From a virus, in the IMG/VR virus record IMGVR_UViG_3300047380_001405, positions 1 through 58,484 of that record: a DNA stretch of 58,484 nucleotides; one strand, written 5' to 3'. Below the pieces are notes generated by a model. It saw only the letters and a list, made by a program, of their open reading frames with translations, was not told the origin of the DNA and did no database searches. This document shows, in pieces, positions 27,106 through 33,357 of the stretch. How positions within the stretch are numbered: position 1 is the stretch's first letter; every line of letters starts with the position of its first letter. Position numbers and translations under genes: made by a program.

Positions 27106-28347
27106 TTAATTTGAATTTATATCGTAATAAACAACATTTGTTCCGCCAGTAGAACTAGTATTTAAATATCCAGAAACAAATAATCTTTTCCCTAATACTT
27201 TCATGTTATAGACGTTTGTTCTAAACTGAGCAGTTGATCCTGGATTATTTAGTTGCGTTGTTCCTATATAATTATTAGTTGGTGATGTTGCGCTAAATGG
27301 ATCCGTTGTAGTCCAAGCTGGTCTATCGTAATTTGTTCCATACTCTGCTGTATGAAGATATGTTGGACCATATTTTATAAGAGTTGACGCTTCTGATGAT
27401 GGTCCACCAGCAGGAGTGAATCCCGACTGAGTGAAATTCGCGCCTCCGTTAAGGCTATATTGATAATGATTATTATAATCATCTCTATATATAACCTTGT
27501 TGGCATTTTCAACATATATATTATCAACAGGATTTCCTGATAAATTGCTAGCAAACAAGCTTGTCCAATTCAATCCATTATCGGTTGATTTTGCTATCTC
27601 TCTTCCAGTTGAAAAATAAACTGTATTACCATAGCCTTTTAAATGATCTAATAAAAACTTTGAATTTACGCCATAAGTGTGAGTAAACACTGAAGTAAAA
27701 TTTGTGTTATTGGTAGATCTTAAAAGTTCTGTGTTTGTAGCAATATAATAAGCATTATTGTGATAAAAATACCCACAAACATAATCAGATCCTGGAAGAG
27801 CTATATCTGTAGTATGAGTTGAAAAAGTACCAAGATTATTAAGATAGTGTTTGTTTATAGTTGCATCACTAGCCGCATAATAAAAAGCACCTCCTCCTCC
27901 GTCTGCTGGATTAAACATAATGATAGTTCCATAGCTAGTTGACAGATTGGAAGTTATATCAGTCCATGACGTTCCAGAGTTGGATGATATGATGGTTTTG
28001 CTACCAGTACCAGGTCCTGAGCTAACAACAACTGTTTCTTTGCCATCCGTAGCTATATTGGTGTCTCTAGGCGCAGTTGATGTATCCAAAGACTGTATAC
28101 CTCTATATGTAAATGTAGGTGTAGTGTCTCCTAAATTAACAGAAATATCTTTATAGTTAGTGCAAGTTCCTGTAGAATAAACTCTTACAGTAGTTGTAGC
28201 ATTATCAAGAGTTAATGAATATCCAGATAATAAAGAGCTTGAAGATACATTAGTAGCTACAGCAGAAGCATAGTTATCAGAGTTTTGATGTATACTAAAC
28301 GATCCTGCGCCTGTTCCTATTAAATCAAGTGTTAATGTTGCTGTCAT
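27106..28347 (-). CDS. Beta-propeller adhesin with Asp-box repeats
   Basis: 413 residues. The segments SSNSGTSW, STDNGLNW and SLNGGANF fit the Asp-box S-x-D-x-G-x-x-W of sialidase- and Vps10-type propellers, and beta-rich repeats fill the rest. It lies among fibre genes, directly before the endolysin. A glycan-binding or glycan-degrading tail protein is likely; catalytic residues cannot be identified. Confidence 0.65.
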   Translation of the reverse strand: MTATLTLDLIGTGAGSFSIHQNSDNYASAVATNVSSSSLLSGYSLTLDNATTTVRVYSTGTCTNYKDISVNLGDTTPTFTYRGIQSLDTSTAPRDTNIATDGKETVVVSSGPGTGSKTIISSNSGTSWTDITSNLSTSYGTIIMFNPADGGGGAFYYAASDATINKHYLNNLGTFSTHTTDIALPGSDYVCGYFYHNNAYYIATNTELLRSTNNTNFTSVFTHTYGVNSKFLLDHLKGYGNTVYFSTGREIAKSTDNGLNWTSLFASNLSGNPVDNIYVENANKVIYRDDYNNHYQYSLNGGANFTQSGFTPAGGPSSEASTLIKYGPTYLHTAEYGTNYDRPAWTTTDPFSATSPTNNYIGTTQLNNPGSTAQFRTNVYNMKVLGKRLFVSGYLNTSSTGGTNVVYYDINSN

Positions 28348-28358
28348 ATTTTAATAAT

Positions 28359-29387
28359 TTATGTTTTTATACAATTTCCTTCTATTTGACAATTACTTTC
28401 AGCTTCAAGTGTTCCGCTACATTGACCCTCAATAACACATCCTGTTGGACCTATTGTTGTTGTGGTCGTAGTGGTAGGAGCTGCGGTGGTTGTCGTTGTC
28501 GTTGGTGCAGCAGTAGTAGTTGTCGTGGTACTAGTAGTGGTGCTAGTTGTAGTGGTCGTACTAGTTGTAGTGGTTGTTGTTGGCTGCGTACAACTTGCAT
28601 CATAAGATAAGTTGTTTTGACCTCCCATATAACCATGATACCAACACTCATAACTTACAGTTCCATAATCCGAACTTACTGTTATTGTTACATCTCCATA
28701 GAAATATTGATATGAGTTTCCGTCTTGTGCGGTTTTTGTTCCTTGACTTGTTGTGCCAGTGTAAGATATTTGAGATGTTTTGCTATTATTCAGTATTGCT
28801 ATTGGGTGTGACGAAGATATGCCCGTCAATGTATATGTTCCTGTAGTTGTTTTATAGCTACCATATGAACCTCCGAATACGTAACTGTTTGCTCCATTAA
28901 CAGTAGCAAATGTAACAGCGTTGGATGCTGATAGACATATATTGTTTGGAGCCGCAGTTGTTGTCGTAGTAGTAGTTGTTGGAGCTGCCGTTGTTGTCGT
29001 TGTGGTGGTAGTAGGAGCTGCTGTTGTTGTAGTAGTTGTTGGTGTAGCAGTCGTGGTAGTTGTAGTTGTTCCAGCTAAAGTTGTTGTTGTGGTTGTTGGT
29101 GCAGCGGTAGTAGTAGTGGTTGTAGTTGTTGTTTGACCTGGCAATGTAGTAGTTGTGGTGGTTGTAGAAACTGGTCCTTGAAAACTCCAAGTTCCATCGC
29201 CATTACTAGTTAATACCTGACCTGGCAATCCAACCCCTCCCCTTACATAAGCAGCTAATTTTGAAACAGGATAATTTTTTGTGTGCTTAGGATCATTACC
29301 ATCATCACCTATAATTTTGTCTGCATCTGATATTGTGGAATCCGCTGCAAAATCCTTTAAGTTTATTTGTGATTTATTTAGTTTCAT
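28359..29387 (-). CDS. Fibre protein with poly-Thr stalks and cupredoxin-like domain
   Basis: 342 residues. The head (1-72) belongs to the small-fibre family (DFAADSTISDADKIIGDD...). A poly-Thr linker with AAP/LAG/ATP spacers follows (about 75-147). A domain at about 148-262 has HPIAIL (His194) and YECWYHGYM (Cys248, His251, Met254), the His...Cys-x2-His-x2-Met order of type-1 copper sites (amicyanin spacing). A second poly-Thr stalk (about 269-312) leads to a short tail with two C-x-IEG-x-C units. It overlaps the upstream gene by 3 bases. Confidence 0.7.
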   Translation of the reverse strand: MKLNKSQINLKDFAADSTISDADKIIGDDGNDPKHTKNYPVSKLAAYVRGGVGLPGQVLTSNGDGTWSFQGPVSTTTTTTTLPGQTTTTTTTTTAAPTTTTTTLAGTTTTTTTATPTTTTTTAAPTTTTTTTTAAPTTTTTTTTAAPNNICLSASNAVTFATVNGANSYVFGGSYGSYKTTTGTYTLTGISSSHPIAILNNSKTSQISYTGTTSQGTKTAQDGNSYQYFYGDVTITVSSDYGTVSYECWYHGYMGGQNNLSYDASCTQPTTTTTTSTTTTTSTTTSTTTTTTAAPTTTTTTAAPTTTTTTTIGPTGCVIEGQCSGTLEAESNCQIEGNCIKT

Positions 29388-29587
29388 CAGATTGTTGACC
29401 AGTATACGCCACCAATACCATCAGATTTCAACACTTGTCCAGCGGTTCCGCCTGTAGGAATAATATACTGTTTTAGATCACCAATCGATATGTTTTTTGT
29501 TTGATTAGCATTATCAGCGTCTGTTGATAACAAAAGATCATTGTCAGTTATTTGAGTATCTGCATCGTATTTTTGAATTCTTGGCAT
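29387..29587 (-). CDS. Small fibre-family protein (MPRI-Y-AD type)
   Basis: 66 residues, MPRIQKYDADTQITDNDLLL at the start and GQVLKSDGIGGVYWS at the end. This corresponds to the head domain of the 342-residue fibre without its stalks. Its stop overlaps the ATG of that fibre, and its start overlaps the stop of the previous gene. It is likely an adaptor or competitor for fibre attachment. Confidence 0.65.
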   Translation of the reverse strand: MPRIQKYDADTQITDNDLLLSTDADNANQTKNISIGDLKQYIIPTGGTAGQVLKSDGIGGVYWSTI

Positions 29588-29868
29588 TATTTTCTTCTAT
29601 AGTTATCCTCTATGTGTTTTATGTCGTCCATGTTTTCTTTAGCTTGGACTGCTACTTTTTCTATCTTTAAATCCACCTCTCTTTTATAAGCCTCTAAATC
29701 TTTTTCACTAACCTCTTGTTTAGGCATCTCCATAGCCTTTTCTATTTTGTTGTTCAAGGTGTAATACGAGCCTATGATTGACGCAAATAATGAAAAAACA
29801 GCAATTAGCTGTGTTGCGTTTATTTGAAAGTCTGGTTTACCATCTCCATCGATATCAACTTTTGCCAT
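29587..29868 (-). CDS. Single-TM protein with coiled-coil tail
   Basis: 93 residues. The N-terminus reads VDIDGDGKPDFQINATQ, a D-x-D-x-D-G-type acidic stretch (looks like a calcium-type loop). A TM helix (about 18-38) and a charged heptad helix to the end follow. Its 5' end overlaps the 52-residue membrane protein by 14 bases. Possibly a holin- or spanin-like or membrane-anchored protein. Confidence 0.55.
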   Translation of the reverse strand: MAKVDIDGDGKPDFQINATQLIAVFSLFASIIGSYYTLNNKIEKAMEMPKQEVSEKDLEAYKREVDLKIEKVAVQAKENMDDIKHIEDNYRRK

Positions 29869-30013
29869 TCTTTTTTATTTTTTCTGTTATATTAATAACG
29901 GTGTATATAAGGGTTGCTGTTAAAACTAAAGTTGATAAAATTGGATTTATATCAGCAAAAAAACTACCGCCCAAAGCAGTTAAACTAATTCCGTATATCT
30001 TCAAATCTTCCAT
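29855..30013 (-). CDS. 52-residue membrane protein
   Basis: A TM-rich small protein: two hydrophobic segments (about 8-21 and 24-42) and a basic end (KIKKNGKS). The ATG at 30013 shares a base with the upstream stop (TAATG), and the 3' end overlaps the next gene. It is similar in shape to small phage holins or membrane effectors. Function unknown. Confidence 0.6.
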   Translation of the reverse strand: MEDLKIYGISLTALGGSFFADINPILSTLVLTATLIYTVINITEKIKKNGKS

Positions 30014-30090
30014 TATTTTTTATGTGAGCCGTCACAATAACCCTCTGCATTAGAGGTGTTTCCGCATTGGCATATTGGTTTTCCTTTCAT
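30013..30090 (-). CDS. Minimal CDGSH iron-sulfur protein (25 residues)
   Basis: Only 25 residues from the ATG at 30090. The sequence holds C-Q-C-G-N-T and Y-C-D-G-S-H: Cys7, Cys9, Cys19 and His23, the 3Cys-1His set that binds a [2Fe-2S] cluster in CDGSH proteins. There are six residues between Thr12 and Cys19 where many family members have five. The stop overlaps the next ATG (TAATG), so it is a real member of this operon. Protein-level expression is not provable from sequence. Confidence 0.75.
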   Translation of the reverse strand: MKGKPICQCGNTSNAEGYCDGSHKK

Positions 30091-30094
30091 GATT

Positions 30095-30391
30095 TTATTT
30101 TTTAGGTTTTCTACCTGGTCTTGTTTTTCCTGTAGCAGCTTTTGGTATATCTCCTAGTTGATTGCCAACTTCTTTGATGGCTTTACCAACGTCTTTAAGC
30201 TCTTCTCCTACACGTTCTACACGAATAGATACATCTTGCTTCAGTTCAGCCATTTTCTCCTCTAAGAGGTCAGGAATCATGTTGTTGTTGTCATCACGAG
30301 TCAGACCTTTTCTAGTCATCCAAATTGCTGCAATGTTAACTACCACTAAAAGTGCTATAACTGCGATTAAAATAAAAATAATAGTTGTCAT
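30095..30391 (-). CDS. Membrane protein with basic coiled-coil tail
   Basis: 98 residues. One N-terminal TM helix (about 4-25) is followed by an acidic segment, then an amphipathic helix with regular spacing (about 45-80, VGEELKDVGKAIKEVGNQL) and a basic KTRPGRKPKK end. The layout resembles spanin- or holin-type proteins. No family recognised. Confidence 0.6.
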   Translation of the reverse strand: MTTIIFILIAVIALLVVVNIAAIWMTRKGLTRDDNNNMIPDLLEEKMAELKQDVSIRVERVGEELKDVGKAIKEVGNQLGDIPKAATGKTRPGRKPKK

Positions 30392-30406
30392 ATATAAAAA
30401 TTAAAA

Positions 30407-30655
30407 TTAAGCTTTCTTTGAGCCTCCTCTGGCTCTGTTTTTTCTTCTGTGTTCGTACACTAATGTACCATTTTTATGAGAGCAATCCATGTTATCTCCA
30501 TTCCCATAAGTTCCTTTTTTTCTATTAAACTTATTGCATTCAACACGCTTCTTGACTTGCTCACGTTTTTTTTGAAACTTTTTATCGTAAGCGGATTTAA
30601 CAGCCCTTGCTTCAGGGTTGTCTCTGTAGTATCGTGCTGTTTTCCCTAGCGACAT
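30407..30655 (-). CDS. Small basic Cys/His protein
   Basis: 82 residues, MSLGKTARYYRDNPEARAVKSAYDKKFQKK... with N-M-D-C-S-H-K-N-G-T and E-H-R-R-K-N-R-A-R-G near the end. This layout recalls minimal HNH-like or zinc-type proteins (D-C-S-H ... N-R-x-R). I recall the N-terminal motif from many marine phages. Its ATG overlaps the upstream stop (TAATG). Confidence 0.65.
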   Translation of the reverse strand: MSLGKTARYYRDNPEARAVKSAYDKKFQKKREQVKKRVECNKFNRKKGTYGNGDNMDCSHKNGTLVYEHRRKNRARGGSKKA

Positions 30656-30783
30656 TATCCTCTTTTTTTCATTTTTTTTAAAGCTTTAAAATCGGCAGCT
30701 GTTATTTCGTCTCTTGGATCTGCAATTCTAGCTATCTTCATTTGCGCTTTAGAGTATTTCTTTTTTCCTTTTGGCTTTGGCAT
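30655..30783 (-). CDS. 42-residue basic protein
   Basis: Lys-rich small protein (MPKPKGKKKYSKAQMKIARIAD...), 42 residues, helical and basic at both ends. Its stop overlaps the next ATG (TAATG), and the upstream gene ends 2 bases before its ATG. Similar tiny proteins seem common in marine phages. Function unknown. Confidence 0.65.
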   Translation of the reverse strand: MPKPKGKKKYSKAQMKIARIADPRDEITAADFKALKKMKKRG

Positions 30784-30784
30784 A

Positions 30785-31024
30785 TTATCTAGTTTTAACT
30801 TTTGCCTTCTTTGTATTTGCTACAAACTGTTTTTTATTACCTGCTGCTTTTTTCTTTCTAGCAGTCTTGGCTCTTTCGGCTTTGGAAAGAGAACGTGCCT
30901 TTGAGAGAGGAAGGCACCTGTCTGGATTCTTCTTATTCTTGCTTGTACCGCACTCACCCTTGATGCTACCATCCGTACCAATTCTGACCCACTTTTGTTC
31001 ACGCCATTTTTTTAATTCACCCAT
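30785..31024 (-). CDS. Small basic protein with GTDG / CGTSK / RCLP motifs
   Basis: 79 residues. The pattern WVRIGTDGSIKGECGTSKNKKNPDRCLP followed by a Lys/Ala-rich helix is one I recognise from many marine phages. Two Cys (CGTSK, RCLP) could pair or bind metal. The gene shares one base with the upstream stop (TAATG). The basic tail suggests nucleic-acid contact; function unknown. Confidence 0.7.
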   Translation of the reverse strand: MGELKKWREQKWVRIGTDGSIKGECGTSKNKKNPDRCLPLSKARSLSKAERAKTARKKKAAGNKKQFVANTKKAKVKTR

Positions 31025-31197
31025 TATTTTTTCTTCTTCTTCGATCCTTTAGCGTAGTTAGGATCTTTACAATACTTAGATGCAGCCATATTAGCGTAAG
31101 CGCTGGGATAACGGTCAAATGTACGTTTAGCCCAAGAAATCCCAGCTGCACAAATTTTGTTGCCCCTGTTTGCTTTAGTTTTACTTTTTGTTGCCAT
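31024..31197 (-). CDS. 57-residue basic protein
   Basis: Lys-rich at both ends with a central helical part (ICAAGISWAKRTFDRYPSAYANMAASKYC) containing two Cys. It overlaps the upstream gene by 17 bases, and its stop overlaps the next ATG (TAATG). Longer minus-strand readings here in another frame are shadows. Function unknown. Confidence 0.7.
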   Translation of the reverse strand: MATKSKTKANRGNKICAAGISWAKRTFDRYPSAYANMAASKYCKDPNYAKGSKKKKK

Positions 31198-31354
31198 AAG
31201 GAAATAGATCGTTTAGTGTTTTTTTTCTTTGTTGACATCCACAAGGTTTTTTAAATGCTTTTGATCCAGCCTCTACAATGGATTTTATTCCCGTTGCTTG
31301 AGTAACCGCCTCTATCGTGTCCCCAAGACCTTTATGATTCTTAAGGGGATTCAT
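31181..31354 (-). CDS. 57-residue CGC-motif protein
   Basis: Contains GLGDTIEAVTQATGIKSIV in the first half and KPCGCQQRKKTLNDLFPY in the second, a combination (CGC plus R-K-x-x-L-N-x-x-F-P-Y) that I recall from phage and Bacteroidetes small proteins. The CGC pair could bind metal. The ATG overlaps the upstream stop by 1 base (TGATG); the 3' end overlaps the next gene by 17 bases. Confidence 0.7.
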   Translation of the reverse strand: MNPLKNHKGLGDTIEAVTQATGIKSIVEAGSKAFKKPCGCQQRKKTLNDLFPYGNKK

Positions 31355-31521
31355 CAAGCTGTTGTTTTAGGTTCTTTTGTTTTAAAACCAGTTCCAAAGG
31401 GTCCTTCAAAACTTTTTTCTCTTTTTTTACCTGGCTTATTCTTAGCTTCCATGTTTTTTAGAAACTTATCTACTGTTGTGTTTCTAAATACAAATGTACT
31501 GTGATCAATATTATCTGGCAT
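31354..31521 (-). CDS. 55-residue basic hypothetical protein
   Basis: Open frame from the ATG at 31521 to the TGA at 31354, which overlaps the next ATG. Basic, with a central K-N-K-P-G-K-K-R-E-K-S stretch and an F-E-G-P-F-G-T-G-F turn. It is tightly coupled to both neighbours, supporting translation. No family recognised. Confidence 0.6.
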   Translation of the reverse strand: MPDNIDHSTFVFRNTTVDKFLKNMEAKNKPGKKREKSFEGPFGTGFKTKEPKTTA

Positions 31522-31525
31522 ATCT

Positions 31526-31825
31526 TTAATATTTTCCTTGTTTTGATTTAGGAGATGATTTAGTGGACCCTCCTTTTCCAGCCCATAAGTCTTTACAAGC
31601 CCAATAGCGAGCCGTTAATTTATTTGTGGCACTTGAGCACTTATGACGTGCTTTGAATGATTTACGTGCAGCAGCGCTATAGTTGTGTCCATATCCAGAC
31701 GCACCATAATGGATTATTTTTTCTTGACCCCCTGAGCATCCTTTAACCACTTTTTTCTTTTTTGGATTCGGACTCTTTTTAGGAGAGTTGCACTTCATTT
31801 TAGATTTGTCCACTCTTGCCGCCAT
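31526..31825 (-). CDS. Basic Cys-rich protein with C-terminal ARYWACK motif
   Basis: 99 residues from the ATG at 31825, chosen over an in-frame upstream ATG that starts inside the promoter region. Basic, with Cys in MKCNSPKK, KGCSGGQEKIIHYGASGYGHNYS, RHKCSSATNKLTARYWACK. I recall the pattern KIIxYGxxGYxHN...ARKxFxARHxC...ARYWxCK from marine phages. It is the first gene of the leftward small-protein operon and faces the + strand gene at 31900. Confidence 0.7.
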   Translation of the reverse strand: MAARVDKSKMKCNSPKKSPNPKKKKVVKGCSGGQEKIIHYGASGYGHNYSAAARKSFKARHKCSSATNKLTARYWACKDLWAGKGGSTKSSPKSKQGKY

Positions 31826-31843
31826 ACAAATAAATATATACCG

Positions 31844-31851
31844 CAAAGATA
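31844..31851 (-). promoter_or_regulatory. -7 box TATCTTTG of the leftward small-gene/late operon
   Basis: The minus strand reads TATCTTTG 18 bases upstream of the ATG at 31825. With the + strand box at 31870-31877 it forms a compact divergent promoter pair in a 74-base gap. Confidence 0.5.
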
Positions 31852-31869
31852 GTTAAAAAAATAAACTTG

Positions 31870-31877
31870 TATATTTG
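31870..31877 (+). promoter_or_regulatory. -7 box TATATTTG of the rightward HTH-like gene
   Basis: Exact TAnnTTTG match 22 bases before the ATG at 31900; a transcript would have a leader of roughly 15 bases. It pairs back to back with the leftward box. Confidence 0.5.
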
Positions 31878-31899
31878 CTCATCACACACAATATAATAT

Positions 31900-32391
31900 A
31901 TGCACAAGAGTTTTTATGTAACTAAAAAACAAAAAAAAACACCAACTTATCAAGCCCGACCAAGAGAGTATAACTTCCTTAAATATTGGAGGGTTGTTAA
32001 ATACTATATAAAAACAAAATACGAGATATCTGAACCAGAAATTGAAATGCTTTTATTCCTATACGACGAAAGCGTTTTTTCAAAAAAATCTTTTAATCAA
32101 TTTTCCAAAACAATGAGTTGGGATAAAAATAGATTTAAGAAAATGATGGACGATGGTTATATAAAAATATGGAGAGAAAGAAGAGAAACGCAAAGATCAT
32201 CTCTTTATGAGCTTACAATAAAATCTAAGCGCATATGCAATCATTTATATAAGAAGCTGATGCAAGAAGAGGTAATCTCGGAAGACCCCTACAGGAATGA
32301 AATATTCAAGGGGAGATCTTATATGGATAAGATATATAAGGATGTAATTAAAAAAATGAATTCTAGTACTCAATCTCGTAACGATTTATAG
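31900..32391 (+). CDS. Putative winged-helix regulator
   Basis: 163 residues, highly charged and basic. Residues about 45-115 have a helix, a helix-turn-helix-like part (VFSKKSFNQFSKTMSWDKNRFKKMMDDGY) and a wing (IKIWRERRETQRSSLYELTIKSK), the layout of MarR/replication-type winged helices. It is the only rightward gene inside the leftward arm, has its own promoter box, and overlaps the convergent HTH gene by 29 bases. It is likely a transcription switch for one of the divergent promoters. Confidence 0.5.
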   Translation: MHKSFYVTKKQKKTPTYQARPREYNFLKYWRVVKYYIKTKYEISEPEIEMLLFLYDESVFSKKSFNQFSKTMSWDKNRFKKMMDDGYIKIWRERRETQRSSLYELTIKSKRICNHLYKKLMQEEVISEDPYRNEIFKGRSYMDKIYKDVIKKMNSSTQSRNDL

Positions 32392-33103
32392 CTTCTTTAA
32401 TTATGGAATAATCTCTAATGTTTGTTAAACTTTTAAGTTCTTGCATTTTAACTTTGTTTCCAGAGTCAGACAAGAGGTCTATCCATTCAATGGCATTAGA
32501 TATCGCCTTCTCTCTTTTTATCTTTTTATTTATCACTTCAATACTTGATTTAATTTTTTGGTTCATAATCCTACTCACCGTTCTGCGACTACACATTAAT
32601 TCAGTAGCAAGCGTTTCTTGAGTCACAACTATCTGTGCTCTAGATAGTTTCTCTACACAAATCAATAAATCTGCTGAAGTATAGCTCATGCCCCTTTTTA
32701 TCATGTGAGCGGTAACAGCCATTTTTTCTTCAAAAGAAATTATTATCTCTGGGTTAAAAACAACCCTTCTCATTCTTCTACAGTATGGATTCTCTTTATT
32801 GAAATAGACCTCTTTTGTCATCTGATCTACACGTGCTTTAGAGTAGCTTCTGATTGTTTTTCCACTTTCTCTATTACCTATCCACCGAAAATATCCTTGA
32901 AAAATACTGTATTTTATGTCGGGGTTCAGAAAAAAAAACACCTCAGCATAATACTGAAGTTGCTGAAACGAAAGTACTCTGTGATTGATAGAGTGTAAGT
33001 CAAAATGATCTACTGGTTCATTGTACCAAACAAAATCAAAACCTCTAAAATCGTGCTTCGTTTGAAGCTCTATGTTTTCGTCTTCTATTTCAAATAATCT
33101 CAC
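32363..33103 (-). CDS. Helix-turn-helix protein downstream of groES
   Basis: 246 residues. VTQETLATELMCSRRTVSRIM (about 163-183) fits a helix-turn-helix with the recognition helix SRRTVSRIM. The N-terminal half has many aromatic residues and a WIGNRESGKTIRSY segment. Its start overlaps groES by 4 bases, so it is translated with the chaperonin genes. It is likely DNA-binding; the target is unknown. Confidence 0.5.
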   Translation of the reverse strand: MRLFEIEDENIELQTKHDFRGFDFVWYNEPVDHFDLHSINHRVLSFQQLQYYAEVFFFLNPDIKYSIFQGYFRWIGNRESGKTIRSYSKARVDQMTKEVYFNKENPYCRRMRRVVFNPEIIISFEEKMAVTAHMIKRGMSYTSADLLICVEKLSRAQIVVTQETLATELMCSRRTVSRIMNQKIKSSIEVINKKIKREKAISNAIEWIDLLSDSGNKVKMQELKSLTNIRDYSIIKEAINRYEIEY

Positions 33104-33357
33104 AGAACTACAACTATCTGTCTATCAGGTATAACCGTAAGTTTTTCTCCGTTAATTCTTATGTCAGAGCCAGCAGCAGAGTCATAATAAATTTTATCGC
33201 CCTCAGACAAACCCTTAACATTTTCACCAGCTGAAACAACCTCAGCTAATTTATACCGTATAGCTTTGTCAGAAAATTCTGTTATTATAAAACCCCCCTT
33301 ACTTTTAACCTCTTCATTTTCTTTTCTAACAACCACAAATGATCCTATTGCTTTCAT
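33100..33357 (-). CDS. groES: GroES-type co-chaperonin
   Basis: 85 residues, a little shorter than the 97 of E. coli. KSKGGFIITE (about 18-27) is the mobile loop with its hydrophobic GGF-I-I tract. SEGDKIYYDSAAGSDIRINGEKLTVIPDRQIVVVL has the G-D-K, strand and D-R/I ending of the family. The start overlaps the groEL stop (ATGA), so the two are co-translated. It caps GroEL rings, here probably specialised for phage proteins. Confidence 0.85.
   Translation of the reverse strand: MKAIGSFVVVRKENEEVKSKGGFIITEFSDKAIRYKLAEVVSAGENVKGLSEGDKIYYDSAAGSDIRINGEKLTVIPDRQIVVVL

Noticed and set aside
28329-28610. Cys/Ser-rich + strand frame (and similar Val-rich frame at 28921-29136)
   Set aside because: Antisense reading of the poly-Thr codon tracts.
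31017-31244. 75-codon minus-strand frame
   Set aside because: Different frame from the well-supported 57-residue genes at 31024-31197 and 31181-31354, which have TAATG/TGATG coupling and family-like motifs.
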